A DNA stretch of 64,000 bases from Lactobacillus johnsonii (GCF_014058685.1 NZ_CP059055.1:1178001-1242000), one strand, 5' to 3'; shown: positions 32,325 through 42,455, counted from the first letter of the stretch. The notes: generated by a model not told the origin, from the sequence alone. Numbers and translations are program-made.

Positions 32325-32800
32325 TACTTATCAGACATCTCGATTTTCTTAATAAGAGCTTCACAGCCTCGATAAATATCTTGATATGCTGCTTCAAAGT
32401 CGCCAGTATACCACGGATCATCAACATCCATCATCGACCCAACAAAGGATAAAAGTTTATATTCTTTTCTTTCCGGGTCTCCTGCTGAAATATGATTCAT
32501 ATCAAAGAAGTTTTCTTCATCCATCCCGATAATGTAGTCATATTTCTCATAGTCGCTCTTAACCATTTTTCTGGCCTGACGATGGTTAAAAGGAATTCCA
32601 TGCTCATTCATTACTCTTTGAGAACGCACATCAATATCATGGCCGATCCCACTAATAATTGCATCTTCGGTTGTAGCAGCAGACGCAATTTCATATTCAT
32701 TTTCTTTACCTAGATCTTTAACAATCTTTTTAGTAATAAATTCAGCCATAGGTGAACGACAAATATTACCATGACAAATAAATAAGATTTTTTTAGTCAT
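32324..32800 (-). CDS. low-molecular-weight protein-tyrosine phosphatase
   Basis: A 158-residue LMW-PTP. The P-loop ICHGNICRSPMAEF at the N-terminus provides C9-x5-R15-S, and the general-acid Asp lies in VDDPWYTGDFEAAY near 127. Length is standard. It could act on phosphotyrosine proteins including kinase epsC, although the locus has its own PHP phosphatase epsD; it might instead act on arginine phosphate as YwlE does. It is first of a two-gene unit with a membrane protein. Confidence 0.92.
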   Translation of the reverse strand: MTKKILFICHGNICRSPMAEFITKKIVKDLGKENEYEIASAATTEDAIISGIGHDIDVRSQRVMNEHGIPFNHRQARKMVKSDYEKYDYIIGMDEENFFDMNHISAGDPERKEYKLLSFVGSMMDVDDPWYTGDFEAAYQDIYRGCEALIKKIEMSDK

Positions 32801-32863
32801 TTCTTTCCCTTATTTCTTTAAAGTGTATATTTTAATTCTAAAGCTAATACATTTATTTAGGCA

Positions 32864-32905
32864 AGAAAAAATACCGACTAGAGCTTGTCAGCTCCAACCG
32901 GTATT
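32864..32905 (-). terminator. intrinsic terminator after engB
   Basis: The minus-strand outer stem AATACCG/CGGTATT with inner stem GAGCT/AGCTC is followed by TTTTTTC. It closes the clpX-engB unit. Nothing coding lies in 32801-33012. Confidence 0.75.
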
Positions 32906-33012
32906 CTTCTTTTTCAAAGGTTGTTGAAACATTATTAGTTCAATATTTTCAACGTATCTAATTATATCAAAGATAGATGAATTTAATCAGTAAATTATGC
33001 AATTTTTTTAAA

Positions 33013-33597
33013 TTACATCTTATCTTCGACCCAATCCCAGAATTTATCTACATTTAATTTAGAAACACTAGAGAATGGTAAGAAAGATACATTTTCTTGT
33101 GACAGATCCAAACTCTTGCCGATTTTTTGCTTAATCTGACTTGCCTCCATCTTTTTCAACTTATCCATCTTCGTTGCTACCACCAAGATTGGAATATCGA
33201 GACAGAGAGCATAATTAAACATATTGATATCATCAGCAGTTGGATTGTGACGTGCATCAACTAAAAGAATTAATCCCTTTAAATCAGCACGCGTTTCAAG
33301 ATAATCTTGAATCATTTCACCAAAAGCAGCTCTTTGCTTTTTAGAAACTTTTGCATAGCCATAACCTGGTACGTCAACCAAATACAACTCATTATTAACC
33401 TTATAAAAATTAAGAGTTTGAGTCTTACCGGGTTGTTGGGATGTACGGGCTAGTTTACGGCGATTAACAATTGTATTAATCAAACTAGATTTACCAACAT
33501 TGGAACGGCCAGCCAAGGCAAATTCTGGTAAATCATCTTTTGGATACTGTTTTTCAGAAACAGCACTAATGACAAATTCAGCATCTACGACTTTCAT
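33013..33597 (-). CDS. engB: ribosome biogenesis GTPase EngB/YsxC
   Basis: A 194-residue GTPase needed for 50S subunit assembly. G1 is AGRSNVGKSSLIN (residues 29-41), G2 is KTQTLNFY, G3 VDVPGYGYAKVSK, G4 VATKMDK and G5 LPFSSVSK. Length and motifs are standard. Its start overlaps the clpX stop (TAATG), a coupling conserved in Firmicutes. Confidence 0.97.
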   Translation of the reverse strand: MKVVDAEFVISAVSEKQYPKDDLPEFALAGRSNVGKSSLINTIVNRRKLARTSQQPGKTQTLNFYKVNNELYLVDVPGYGYAKVSKKQRAAFGEMIQDYLETRADLKGLILLVDARHNPTADDINMFNYALCLDIPILVVATKMDKLKKMEASQIKQKIGKSLDLSQENVSFLPFSSVSKLNVDKFWDWVEDKM

Positions 33598-34862
33598 TAT
33601 TTAGTCGCCTCACTCGTCTCTTCAGCATTGTCCTCTTTATAGGTAATCTTAGGCTCTGCATGCTTAGTAATAACATCCTTAGTAATTTGGACTTCTTTGA
33701 TGTTATCATCACTTGGTGTGAGATACATTACATCCATTAATGAATTTTCAACAATAGAACGTAAGCCACGTGCACCCATATGACGACTAATAGCCATATC
33801 CGCAATAGCTTGAAGTGCTCCATCAGTAAATTCAAGATCTACATCGTCAAGTGACAATAACTTCTTGTATTGCTTTACTAAAGCATTCTTTGGTTCAGTT
33901 AAAATTCTAATTAAGTCCTCAGTACTCAACTTATCAAGAGTAGTAATAATTGGAATACGTCCAATAAATTCAGGAATTAAACCGAACTTAACTAAATCTC
34001 CAGTCGTAAGATTCTTTTGCCAGTCATCTGCATCTACTTGATTAAGACCATTTTCTGCGCCAAAACCAATTGTTTTCTTACCAAGACGGTTTTTAACGAT
34101 ATTTTCAATACCATCAAAAGCACCACCGACAATGAATAAGATATTAGTAGTATCAATCTTAATCATTTGTTGTTGAGGATGTTTACGTCCACCTTGAGGA
34201 GGAACAGAAGCAATAGTTCCTTCTAAAATCTTAAGTAGTGATTGTTGTACACCTTCACCGGAAACATCACGCGTAATTGAAACATTTTCTGCTTTTTTAG
34301 AAATCTTATCAATTTCGTCAATATAAATAATTCCGCGTTGTGCACGCTCTAAATCATAGTCGGCATTTTGCAACAATTTGAGCAAAATATTTTCTACATC
34401 TTCACCAACATAACCGGCTTCAGTCAAAGTAGTAGCGTCCGCAATAGCAAATGGAACATTCAAAATTTTAGCTAAAGTTTGGGCTAAATAAGTTTTACCC
34501 GAACCAGTTGGTCCAATCAAAGCAATATTTGATTTTTGCAACTCAGTTCCAGTGCTATCAATATCCATTTGACTGATACGTTTGTAGTGGTTGTAAACAG
34601 CGACGGAAAGTACCTTCTTGGCACGATCTTGACCAATTACGTACTCATCCAATTGCTTTTTAATTTCCATTGGCTTAGGTAAATCTTTAGTTTCTTTAAT
34701 GGAATCTGCTTTTAATTCATCATCAATAATTTTCTTGGAAAGATCGATACATTCATTACAAATGTAGACTCCATTTCCAGCCACAATTTTTTTAACTTGT
34801 GACTGTGGTTTACCGCAAAAAGAACATTTTACTTCTTCTTGCTCAGTAATTTCGTTAGCCAT
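33597..34862 (-). CDS. clpX: ATP-dependent Clp protease ATP-binding subunit ClpX
   Basis: A 421-residue AAA+ unfoldase for ClpP. The N-terminal zinc-binding domain reads [19 protein letters not shown] then ICNEC (two CxxC). Walker A is [15 protein letters not shown], Walker [12 protein letters not shown], sensor and pore segments include GYVGEDVEN, and the ClpP-docking IGF loop appears as [10 protein letters not shown]. The C-terminal [14 protein letters not shown] is sensor 2. It is transcribed after tig, separated by a terminator, and coupled to engB. Confidence 0.97.
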   Translation of the reverse strand: MANEITEQEEVKCSFCGKPQSQVKKIVAGNGVYICNECIDLSKKIIDDELKADSIKETKDLPKPMEIKKQLDEYVIGQDRAKKVLSVAVYNHYKRISQMDIDSTGTELQKSNIALIGPTGSGKTYLAQTLAKILNVPFAIADATTLTEAGYVGEDVENILLKLLQNADYDLERAQRGIIYIDEIDKISKKAENVSITRDVSGEGVQQSLLKILEGTIASVPPQGGRKHPQQQMIKIDTTNILFIVGGAFDGIENIVKNRLGKKTIGFGAENGLNQVDADDWQKNLTTGDLVKFGLIPEFIGRIPIITTLDKLSTEDLIRILTEPKNALVKQYKKLLSLDDVDLEFTDGALQAIADMAISRHMGARGLRSIVENSLMDVMYLTPSDDNIKEVQITKDVITKHAEPKITYKEDNAEETSEATK

Positions 34863-34957
34863 CAGCCATCCTCCTTTTCACTTACTTTATGTCAAAATAA
34901 GCTTAGCAGTTCACTTTAACAGAGTAAAGAAAATTGTCTTATTAATTAATAGTAAAG

Positions 34958-34980
34958 AAAAAAGCGACTGTCATAGCCGC
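34958..34980 (-). terminator. intrinsic terminator of tig
   Basis: Minus-strand GCGGCT/AGTCGC (one G.T pair) closes a 5-nt loop and is followed by TTTTTTCTTT, after the tig stop at 35007. Confidence 0.78.
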
Positions 34981-35006
34981 CCTTTTCTTAAACTAGTTAT
35001 CAACTA

Positions 35007-36356
35007 TTATTTATCAGCCTTTTTGTCGTCTTCTTTGGTTGACTTCTTAGCAGTTGATTTCTTAGTAGCTTTCTTAGCAACTTGCTTTGCCTTGTCAGCT
35101 ACTAAATCAATAGCTTTTCTAATAGCAATATCATGCTTAAGCATATCATCACTCAAGCTACGACGAACAACTTTTTCGTCCATGTTGTAGTCGTGTGCTA
35201 AGTCCTTGATTTCTTGCTTAATTTCATCAGCAGTTGCGTCAAGTTTTTCTTTAGCAACGATTGCTTCCAAAACAAGGTTAGTCTTAACACGTTCTGCAGC
35301 ACCCTTAGCTAATTGTTCACGCAATTGAGCTTCTGTAGTACCAGTTAACTTGAAGTAAGTTTGTGGGTCAATACCTTGACGTTGCATGTTGCCTAAGTAT
35401 TGGTTCAATTGGTTTTGAACATCTTCATCGATCATTGCTTGAGGAACTTCATCAATGGTTGCATTTTCAACTGCACCCTTGATTGCAGCATCTTGGATAG
35501 CGTCTTTTGCGTCGTCTTCCTTGTGCTTCTTCAAGTCTTTCTTAATCTTATCTTTTAATTCATCAAGTGATTCTACTGAATCATCAACGTCTTTAGCAAA
35601 CTCGTCATCTAACTTAGGTAATTCTTTAGATTTCACTTCATGAATCTTAGTAGCAAAGTGTGCTTCTTTACCAGCTAAGTCTTTTGCACCGTAATCTTCT
35701 GGGAAGGTTACAACAACATCTACATCATCGCCAGCTTTGTGACCAATAAGTTGATCTTCAAAACCAGGAATGAAAGTACCAGAACCTAATTCTAATGAGT
35801 AGTTTTGTGCACTACCACCATCAAATGGCTTACCATCAATAGTACCAGTGTAGTCGATAGTAACAGTATCGCCCTTAGCAGCCTTACCGTCCTTCAATAC
35901 TAATTCAGCATTTTGTTCGCGGCGCTTGCTTAATTCTGCATCTACGTCCTTAACTAAAACGCGAGTGTTTTGCTTAGGAACTTCAATACCCTTGTAGTCA
36001 CCTAACTTAACTTCTGGCTTAACAGAAACAGTAGCCTTCATTACCCAAGGCTTGTTCTTATCCATTGAAACTGGAGTAATTTGTGGTTGGCCAACTGGGG
36101 CAATACCAGCTTCTTTAACAGCAGCAGTGTAAGCTTCTGGTAAAACGATGTTTAAAGCATCTTCGTAAAGAGCTTCTTCACCGTAAAATTGATCAAAAAC
36201 AACACGAGAAACGTGACCTTTACGGAAACCAGGTACACGTAAGTTCTTCTTAACACGTTTGAAAGCTTGATCTAAGCCCTTTTTTACTTCTTCTTGTGAG
36301 ATTTCAAAAGTTAATTCACCGGATGTTTTACCGGTCTTTTCCCATTTTACAGACAT
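35007..36356 (-). CDS. tig: trigger factor
   Basis: A 449-residue ribosome-associated chaperone/peptidyl-prolyl isomerase. The N-terminal ribosome-binding domain has [11 protein letters not shown] (the GFRxGxxP-type signature). The middle FKBP-type domain spans about 160-245 ([36 protein letters not shown]). The C-terminal helical arms extend from 260 to 430. The tail is Lys-rich ([20 protein letters not shown]), a lineage-specific extension. It stands between tuf and clpX, each with own terminator. Confidence 0.97.
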   Translation of the reverse strand: MSVKWEKTGKTSGELTFEISQEEVKKGLDQAFKRVKKNLRVPGFRKGHVSRVVFDQFYGEEALYEDALNIVLPEAYTAAVKEAGIAPVGQPQITPVSMDKNKPWVMKATVSVKPEVKLGDYKGIEVPKQNTRVLVKDVDAELSKRREQNAELVLKDGKAAKGDTVTIDYTGTIDGKPFDGGSAQNYSLELGSGTFIPGFEDQLIGHKAGDDVDVVVTFPEDYGAKDLAGKEAHFATKIHEVKSKELPKLDDEFAKDVDDSVESLDELKDKIKKDLKKHKEDDAKDAIQDAAIKGAVENATIDEVPQAMIDEDVQNQLNQYLGNMQRQGIDPQTYFKLTGTTEAQLREQLAKGAAERVKTNLVLEAIVAKEKLDATADEIKQEIKDLAHDYNMDEKVVRRSLSDDMLKHDIAIRKAIDLVADKAKQVAKKATKKSTAKKSTKEDDKKADK

Positions 36357-36466
36357 TAATTAAATACCTCCGATGTCAAATTTGGGTTTGCTATTGCACA
36401 CTTAACTATCTTACCCTAAACCTTGCTAAAACACAAATCCAGAGAGAAATTTGTTAATTTTTGTAT

Positions 36467-36500
36467 AAAAAAAAGATGTATCCTAAGATACATCTTTTTT
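36467..36500 (-). terminator. intrinsic terminator of tuf
   Basis: The minus-strand perfect stem AAAGATGTATC/GATACATCTTT with a TTAG loop is followed by TTTTT. Confidence 0.9.
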
Positions 36501-36514
36501 AAGAAAGTTTGGAA

Positions 36515-37705
36515 TTAGTCAAGGATTTCAGTAACTTGACCAGCACCAACAGTCTTACCACCTTCACGGATAGTAAACTTAGTACCCTTTTCAATGGCAA
36601 CTGGCTTGATCAATTCAACAGTGAATTCAACGTTATCACCAGGCATAACCATTTCAGTACCTTCTGGCAATTCAATCTTACCAGTTACGTCAGTAGTGTG
36701 GAAGTAGAATTGTGGACGGTAATCTGAGAAGAATGGAGTGTGACGACCACCTTCATCTTTGTTCAAGATATAAACTTGACCCTTGAAGTTCTTGTGGGTT
36801 TGAATTGAACCAGGTGCAGCTAAAACTTGACCACGTTCAACTTGATCACGGTCGATACCACGAAGCAATACACCAACGTTATCGCCGGCTTCACCAAGGT
36901 CAAGAGTCTTGTGGAACATTTCCAAACCAGTAACAGTTGACTTTTCAATCTTGTCAGTTAAACCAACGATTTCAACTTCATCGCCGACCTTAACAGTACC
37001 ACGGTCGATACGACCAGAAGCAACAGTACCACGACCAGTGATAGTAAATACGTCTTCAACTGGCATTAAGAATGGCTTGTCAGTATCACGTTCTGGAGTT
37101 GGGATGTATTCGTCAACAGTTTCCATTAATTTTCTGATAACGTCTTGTTGTTCTGGGTCACCTTCAAGTGCCTTCAAAGCTGAACCACGGATAACAGGAA
37201 CATCGTCACCAGGGTAATCGTATTCTGATAACAAGTCACGTACTTCCATTTCAACTAAGTCGATCAATTCTGGATCGTCAACTAAGTCAACCTTGTTTAA
37301 GAATACAACGATGTATTGAACACCAACTTGACGAGCAAGTAAGATGTGTTCACGAGTTTGTGGCATAGGACCATCAGTTGCAGCAACAACCAAGATAGCA
37401 CCATCCATTTGTGCAGCACCAGTAATCATGTTCTTGATGTAGTCAGCGTGACCTGGAGCATCCATGTGAGCGTAGTGACGATTCTTAGTTTCGTATTCTA
37501 CGTGAGCGGTATTAATAGTAATACCACGTTCCTTTTCTTCTGGAGCAGCATCGATTTGTGAGTAATCTTCAGCTTGTGCCAAACCGTCTTCTGCCAACAC
37601 AGTAGTAATAGCTGCAGTTAAAGTGGTCTTACCATGGTCAACGTGGCCGATAGTACCAATGTTAACGTGCGGCTTAGTTCTTTCGTAATGTTCTTTTTCT
37701 GCCAT
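36515..37705 (-). CDS. tuf: elongation factor Tu
   Basis: The 396-residue GTPase that delivers aminoacyl-tRNA. The start at 37705 ([20 protein letters not shown]) is preceded by AGGAGGGTC at good distance; an upstream in-frame start at 37732 would add nine residues and lacks support. G1 is [11 protein letters not shown]3 [13 protein letters not shown]4 NKVDLVD. The C-terminus [10 protein letters not shown] is typical. The codon choice is highly biased, as expected for an abundant protein. It has its own strong promoter (37833-37860) and terminator. Confidence 0.98.
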   Translation of the reverse strand: MAEKEHYERTKPHVNIGTIGHVDHGKTTLTAAITTVLAEDGLAQAEDYSQIDAAPEEKERGITINTAHVEYETKNRHYAHMDAPGHADYIKNMITGAAQMDGAILVVAATDGPMPQTREHILLARQVGVQYIVVFLNKVDLVDDPELIDLVEMEVRDLLSEYDYPGDDVPVIRGSALKALEGDPEQQDVIRKLMETVDEYIPTPERDTDKPFLMPVEDVFTITGRGTVASGRIDRGTVKVGDEVEIVGLTDKIEKSTVTGLEMFHKTLDLGEAGDNVGVLLRGIDRDQVERGQVLAAPGSIQTHKNFKGQVYILNKDEGGRHTPFFSDYRPQFYFHTTDVTGKIELPEGTEMVMPGDNVEFTVELIKPVAIEKGTKFTIREGGKTVGAGQVTEILD

Positions 37706-37782
37706 TAATATGACCCTCCTGTAAATTTGCAAGAAGTCCGTTGAGTAAGTAACGGATAATTCTCTGTTGATTATTATACTAC

Positions 37783-37819
37783 TTTCAAAGGTAAAAGCCT
37801 AGCTCGTACCCCTTTGAAA
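37783..37819 (-). promoter_or_regulatory. inverted repeat in the tuf leader
   Basis: TTTCAAAGG (37783-37791) and CCTTTGAAA (37811-37819) form a perfect 9-bp inverted repeat with a 19-nt loop, inside the transcribed leader of tuf between the promoter and the Shine-Dalgarno. It has no T run after it, so it is not an intrinsic terminator. Confidence 0.55.
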
Positions 37820-37832
37820 ATATCCTTTATTG

Positions 37833-37860
37833 ATTATACTAGATCCACAGAAAATGTAAA
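37833..37860 (-). promoter_or_regulatory. tuf promoter
   Basis: On the minus strand TTTACA (37855-37860) and TATAAT (37833-37838) are 16 bp apart, giving a leader of about 120 nt. A second TATAAT closer to the gene (37773-37778) lacks a matching -35. Confidence 0.7.
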
Positions 37861-37882
37861 CCTTTTTTGCTCAATATCGGCA

Positions 37883-38740
37883 CTAAAAATCAGAATTTGT
37901 TGCTTTTTCATATGCCAAATATTCATATATTTTATTTAAAAGTTTCTGATTAGCTCTGCCCTTCTTTTGCTCAAGATAATTTCTAAAATCATGAGCAAAT
38001 TGATCCGGATCTCTAATATAATCATTTAAACGCGGATATAGCATCCCTAAACAAACATTCATCTCACCAATCATTATTGGCAGTTTGCTTGGATCCTGTC
38101 TAAAGTAATCCGCTAAGCTAACACAAACTTCACGATAAATTGGACTTTTTTCAAGTAAGTCCGTTTCTTTAGGAATAAATTCTTTTAATTCTCCTAAAAT
38201 GTAAACTTGAACTTTTTCGCTGTATCCAAGTTTTATTAAATCTTCACATAAGGATAAACGCAAAGCAAAATTAGGAGATGGATCCATTAAAATACTTTTT
38301 GCCAAATTAGTAAAGTTTTCTGTACTTAAGCAATATAAAAGTAAATAATCTTTTTCTTGAATATATTTAAGCTGTTTAAAATTTTTCATTATTTCTAACT
38401 GCTTAATTTGACTAACCGGTTCAATTTTTACTGGTAGCTTTTTTTGCAGTAAGTACTCAAGCTCAGCCGCTTCAATTGCATAATGCTGAAAAGCTAAAAT
38501 TTTAAGATAAGTATCATATACTCTTTGATTAGAAAAAAGGTCAGGCTCTTCCTTAATCAAAGAATATGCCTGATCTCCCTTCTCTTGGCTTAAATATATT
38601 TCACATAGTTCACAAACAATATCTGAATCATGACCTAACCGTAAAGCTTCAAGTAAATATTGCTTAGCTTGCGGTAAATCATTGTGCTTTTTAGCCTCTT
38701 TTGCTAAAAGAAGAAAGTTATCTTGACTTGCATGTGACAT
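37883..38740 (-). CDS. TPR-like helical repeat protein
   Basis: A 285-residue soluble alpha-helical protein. The N-terminal repeats read LLLAKEAKKHNDLPQAKQYL then LEALRLGHDSDIVCELCEIY and SQEKGDQAYSLIKEEPDLF, with TPR-like spacing; later repeats are diverged. No catalytic motif is seen. It starts one base into the stop of RNase J2, so it is coupled to rnjB and may take part in RNA turnover or assembly, which is inference. Confidence 0.75.
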   Translation of the reverse strand: MSHASQDNFLLLAKEAKKHNDLPQAKQYLLEALRLGHDSDIVCELCEIYLSQEKGDQAYSLIKEEPDLFSNQRVYDTYLKILAFQHYAIEAAELEYLLQKKLPVKIEPVSQIKQLEIMKNFKQLKYIQEKDYLLLYCLSTENFTNLAKSILMDPSPNFALRLSLCEDLIKLGYSEKVQVYILGELKEFIPKETDLLEKSPIYREVCVSLADYFRQDPSKLPIMIGEMNVCLGMLYPRLNDYIRDPDQFAHDFRNYLEQKKGRANQKLLNKIYEYLAYEKATNSDF

Positions 38741-40515
38741 TAAGCTTTTGCCTTCTTTTGTTCTGAATCTTTTTTATGATGATTTTTTCTAACTGGACGT
38801 TTCTCAGAATTATTTTCTTGATTGTTTCGTCTAGCCATTGCACGGTGTCTATTTTGGTTAACTTCCATTACGACTGGTAAAACAACTGGACGACGTCCTG
38901 TTTGCTTGTAAAGATATTTTTCAACATCATTACGAACATCTTGCTTTAATTCAGTCCAATCAAATTTCTTGTGTTCAAAGTTATTGTTTACTGCTTCTTT
39001 AATTACATCAGCAGCGCCATTCATCAAGGCATGGTTAGCCTTAATGTATACAAATCCTCTAGTTGAAACACGTGGTTCTGAGATGATCTTCTTTTTCTTT
39101 CTATCAATAGTAACTGCAGCAATGAAGACACCGTCATCAGATAGAACTTCCCGATCTCTTAAAACGATGTTTCCAACATCACCGACACCAGAACCGTCAA
39201 TCATGATATCTTCACCAGGAACAGCATCTGTACGATAGAAACGTCCCTTTTCTAGAGCGTATGCATCCCCATTATGTGGTAAGAAAATATCCTTCTTATT
39301 CATACCTGCTTCAATGGCTAAATCTTTATGGATCTCAAGAAGACGGTATTCACCAATAACTGGAATTAAGAACTTAGGCTTAAGTGTATCAATTAACATT
39401 TGTAAGTCACGGCCAGTGGCATGTCCACTTGTATGCTTATCTCTACCGAGTTCTTTAACTGTTCCGCCAGCACGATAAATCATATCACTAGTTTGGGCAA
39501 CCATAGTTTCAACTGAGTGTGAAGGAGTGGTAGCAATGAAAACTAAATCACCCTTCTTAATCTTAATCATACGGTGACGGTTAGTTGCCATCTTTTGAAG
39601 CGACTTAAGTGGTTCACCCATCCGACCAGTTTCTAAGATTACTAATTCATTGTCAGGAATCTTCTTTAAGTCCTTACTGTGAACAAGTAATCCTTTAGGT
39701 ACGTTTAAGTAACCTAATTTCATTGCTGTATAGACAATCTTACCAGCATCTCTACCTGTCAAGAAAACATGTCTTCCAGTGGCAGCCGCTGCTTGGAAAA
39801 TCTCTTGAACACGGACGATATTTGATGCTTTTGCTGCAGCAATGATTCGACCATCATAATTCTCAAAAATATTGTAAATATATTTTTCAATACTAGTCTG
39901 ACGATCATTTGGGAAGTTTGCTTCAGCATTAGTGGAGTCACTAAGAAGTGCGAGGACGCCCTTTTGGGCAATTTCAGATAAACGAACAAAGTCAGTTCGA
40001 TAACCCTTTTTAGCTGATGGATCAAACTTAAAGTCACCAGTATAAACAATTTCTCCTTCTTTAGTAGAAATATCAATTCCTAAAGAATCTGGGATTGAGT
40101 GCGTAGTCTTGAAGAAAGAGACATTTGCATTTTTAAATTCAATTTCTGTATCAGCGTCAATAACATGGAATAAGTCATTTTTACGACGTCTATTTTCACG
40201 TTGAACAGCAATCTTAGCCAATTCAATAGTTAATTTTGAACCGAAAACTGGAATATCGTGATCTCTTAAAATATATGGTAGAGCACCGATTGAATCAGCA
40301 TGACCATGAGTTAAAAAGATACCGGCAATTTTATCGGCATAATCTTGGAAAAATTGTAGGTCAGGAATAACAACGTCAATTCCTAATAAAGATGAATCAG
40401 GATACTTCAAACCTGCATCCATAATAAAAATTTCGTCTTCTACTTGAACAGCGTACATGTTTTTACCATTTTCACGTGCGCCACCCAAGATCATTATCTT
40501 AATCTTTTGTGACAT
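38740..40515 (-). CDS. rnjB: ribonuclease J2
   Basis: A 591-residue metallo-beta-lactamase/beta-CASP ribonuclease. The metal-binding motif reads FLTHGHADSIGALPY: the second half of HxHxDH is altered (Ser for His), as is typical of the catalytically weak J2 subunits that pair with J1. The beta-CASP domain is around 200-390 (LLSDSTNAEANFPN, ILETGRMGEPLKSLQKM, GHATGRDLQMLIDTL). A basic C-terminal extension (KRPVRKNHHKKDSEQKKAKA) is probably RNA-binding. The J1 partner is at 52185-53864. Located after rpsO, with its own start and no terminator before the TPR gene. Confidence 0.93.
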   Translation of the reverse strand: MSQKIKIMILGGARENGKNMYAVQVEDEIFIMDAGLKYPDSSLLGIDVVIPDLQFFQDYADKIAGIFLTHGHADSIGALPYILRDHDIPVFGSKLTIELAKIAVQRENRRRKNDLFHVIDADTEIEFKNANVSFFKTTHSIPDSLGIDISTKEGEIVYTGDFKFDPSAKKGYRTDFVRLSEIAQKGVLALLSDSTNAEANFPNDRQTSIEKYIYNIFENYDGRIIAAAKASNIVRVQEIFQAAAATGRHVFLTGRDAGKIVYTAMKLGYLNVPKGLLVHSKDLKKIPDNELVILETGRMGEPLKSLQKMATNRHRMIKIKKGDLVFIATTPSHSVETMVAQTSDMIYRAGGTVKELGRDKHTSGHATGRDLQMLIDTLKPKFLIPVIGEYRLLEIHKDLAIEAGMNKKDIFLPHNGDAYALEKGRFYRTDAVPGEDIMIDGSGVGDVGNIVLRDREVLSDDGVFIAAVTIDRKKKKIISEPRVSTRGFVYIKANHALMNGAADVIKEAVNNNFEHKKFDWTELKQDVRNDVEKYLYKQTGRRPVVLPVVMEVNQNRHRAMARRNNQENNSEKRPVRKNHHKKDSEQKKAKA

Positions 40516-40621
40516 TTTTTTGCTTCTTTCTATATTTACTTAAATTATTTATGGATCTTAATGATCAAAACGAAGTTAATCTAATTAATTTTACCATATA
40601 ATAGTATGAATTTGAAAGGAA

Positions 40622-40654
40622 CAAAAAAGCTACTCTTTAAGATAAAGAGTAGCT
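40622..40654 (-). terminator. intrinsic terminator of rpsO
   Basis: The minus-strand 12-bp perfect stem AGCTACTCTTTA/TAAAGAGTAGCT with a 3-nt loop is followed by TTTTT. Confidence 0.9.
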
Positions 40655-40675
40655 GAGGTTTATGAATTATTAGAA

Positions 40676-40945
40676 TTAACGACGTAAACCTAACTTGTTG
40701 ATTAATTCACGGTAACGTTGAATATCTTTGTTCTTCAAGTAACGAAGTAAGTTACGACGGTGACCAATCTTCTTAAGCAAACCAACGTATGAGTGGTGGT
40801 CTTGCTTGTTAGCCTTTAAGTGGTCGTTCAAGTTGTTGATATCACTAGTTAAAAGTGCAATTTGAACTTCTGGAGAACCAGTATCGCCATCGTGACGTGC
40901 GTATTCTTTGATTAATTCATCTTTCTTTTCTTTTGAAATAGCCAT
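40676..40945 (-). CDS. rpsO: 30S ribosomal protein S15
   Basis: An 89-residue S15 with full family sequence, e.g. [20 protein letters not shown] and [20 protein letters not shown] ending GLRR. S15 is a primary binder of 16S rRNA. The leader on the minus strand (40946-41040) carries an unusual GC-rich segment, CCCGCCGCCGACGG, which could be part of a S15 autoregulatory RNA structure, as known in several bacteria; I could not fold it. It is divergent from rpsT. Confidence 0.97.
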   Translation of the reverse strand: MAISKEKKDELIKEYARHDGDTGSPEVQIALLTSDINNLNDHLKANKQDHHSYVGLLKKIGHRRNLLRYLKNKDIQRYRELINKLGLRR

Positions 40946-41076
40946 TAGAAAAATACCTCTCTTTTAAATAATTGCCATTAACAACGTTAACCGTCGGCGG
41001 CGGGAAAACAGCGTCAATGGTTCCAACAGATATTAATATTACATGGAAGTTTTTAAAAAAGCAAGTCCAAATTACC

Positions 41077-41105
41077 TTGCACCAACGGCTTGTATTAAGT
41101 ATAAT
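41077..41105 (+). promoter_or_regulatory. rpsT promoter
   Basis: TTGCAC (41077-41082), a 17-bp spacer and a perfect TATAAT (41100-41105) lie 35 nt before the S20 start. Confidence 0.75.
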
Positions 41106-41139
41106 TAACGAGTAAATCTATTTTATCGAGGTGATTTTG

Positions 41140-41397
41140 ATGCCACAAATTAAATCAGCAATTAAACGTGTTAAGACTAATGCTACTGCTAACAAGCGCA
41201 ACGCTGCTGAATTAAGTAAATTGAGAACTGCTGTAAGAAAATTCAACGAAGCTGTTGAAAATGACGCAAAAGATGTCCTCGATTTAGAAGTTAAAGCTGC
41301 ACGTGCTTTAGATAAGGCTGCTTCTAAAGGTCTTATTTCTAAGAACAAAGCTAACCGTGATAAGTCACGCTTATCTAAGAAGGCTGCTAACAAGTAA
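41140..41397 (+). CDS. rpsT: 30S ribosomal protein S20
   Basis: An 85-residue basic protein starting [14 protein letters not shown] and ending [11 protein letters not shown], standard S20. The ATG at 41140 follows GAGGTG by 6 nt; a GTG at 41131 within the Shine-Dalgarno is not credible. Located alone between divergent rpsO and convergent holA, with a bidirectional terminator shared with holA. The arrangement rpsT next to holA is common in Firmicutes. Confidence 0.97.
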   Translation: MPQIKSAIKRVKTNATANKRNAAELSKLRTAVRKFNEAVENDAKDVLDLEVKAARALDKAASKGLISKNKANRDKSRLSKKAANK

Positions 41398-41430
41398 TTA
41401 TTTACTTGACACCTGATATTAGGCAAAATA

Positions 41431-41462
41431 AAAGCTCGGAGTTTTCCTCCGAGCTTTTTTGT
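41431..41462. terminator. bidirectional terminator between rpsT and holA
   Basis: The stem AAAGCTCGGAG/CTCCGAGCTTT with a 5-nt loop has T-rich sequence on the plus side (TTTTTT) and an A-rich 5' flank that serves the minus strand. Confidence 0.9.
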
Positions 41463-41465
41463 TGT

Positions 41466-42455
41466 CTAAATTTTTAATAGAAAGAGCTTCAAAAACTCAT
41501 CCCCATGATAAGTTCCGTTTTTGTAGCCAAAATCAAGTTCAATCGCCTGCTTTAACAACACTGTTAATTTACTTAATGAGACTTTATTTTCAAGGGCTAA
41601 TTTTACTCGATACGGATTCACTTTTAACTCTTTAGTAATTTGATCTTTACTCCACCGTCTATTCTGCAAAACTTTAACACAAGTCAAAAATTCAAGTTGA
41701 GATTCAAAAATAGCTAGTAGCTGAATTGCACTTGCCCCTTCTCGTAAATGATCCTCTAAACGTTGAGTAGCCTCTTGATATTTTTTATCAAAAGCAGCTG
41801 TTAATATTTCAAAAATATTTTCTGAAAGAGAACGATCAATATTTTCATTAATTAGTGTTTCCGTGATCCTTTTATCTTCACCAACAATATTTTTTAATTT
41901 TACATAGTTACTTAAAGAGACATCTAGAACTTGGTCACTTCTTTGGATCAATATTTGAAGCGCCATATTCGTAATTTGATATCCTTCTTCTTTACTTATG
42001 GCCTTAATTATTCCACTAACCTCATAGGGCTTAAACGTAGTTTCAACTACATTAACATGTTCAAGCAAAAGTTTACTAATCTTTTTTCTACGATCGATTT
42101 TTTCATAATTAGCCACAAAAACAACTACATCTTCTAAATCACTCAAATGTTCAATGATTTTAGTTAATTTTTCAACTTGTTTTTTAAACTTTTGTGGTAC
42201 TTTAGCCATTAAAAAGAAAGGATTCTTCACAACCACAACTTTCTGGTTACTGAATAAAGAAGACTCGGTTAAAGTTGCCATTAATTCATCAAGTCCATCT
42301 TCAAGGCAGTCTACAATCACTTGATCAAGTTCAGAAAAAGATTTTTGATTGAAGTAGTTGCGAACCAAATAATCATTAAAAAATGAATCTGGTCCTTGAA
42401 TCAAAAGATTAGCATTCTTAGGATTAGTCTGTTTAAAAAGAGAGATTAATGTCAT
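41466..42455 (-). CDS. holA: DNA polymerase III subunit delta
   Basis: A 329-residue clamp-loader wrench subunit. The N-terminal half has YLVRNYFNQKSFSELDQVIV and VVVKNPFFLMAK, typical of the AAA+-like HolA fold (without a functional P-loop), followed by a helical domain and the C-terminal WSKDQITKELKVNPYRVKLA collar segment. Length fits Firmicute HolA. The start overlaps the comEC stop by 4 bp (ATGA), an arrangement conserved in Bacillota where comEC is followed by holA. Confidence 0.93.
   Translation of the reverse strand: MTLISLFKQTNPKNANLLIQGPDSFFNDYLVRNYFNQKSFSELDQVIVDCLEDGLDELMATLTESSLFSNQKVVVVKNPFFLMAKVPQKFKKQVEKLTKIIEHLSDLEDVVVFVANYEKIDRRKKISKLLLEHVNVVETTFKPYEVSGIIKAISKEEGYQITNMALQILIQRSDQVLDVSLSNYVKLKNIVGEDKRITETLINENIDRSLSENIFEILTAAFDKKYQEATQRLEDHLREGASAIQLLAIFESQLEFLTCVKVLQNRRWSKDQITKELKVNPYRVKLALENKVSLSKLTVLLKQAIELDFGYKNGTYHGDEFLKLFLLKI

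Noticed and set aside
32864-32905. Two-part hairpin upstream of the tyrosine phosphatase as a T-box or riboswitch
   Set aside because: It lies downstream of the phosphatase start in transcription terms (after engB on the same strand) and has a plain terminator layout; no T-box sequence TGGnACC-type was found.
41118-41426. Minus-strand frame opposite rpsT
   Set aside because: It mirrors the S20 gene, includes the rpsT promoter side and has no Shine-Dalgarno.
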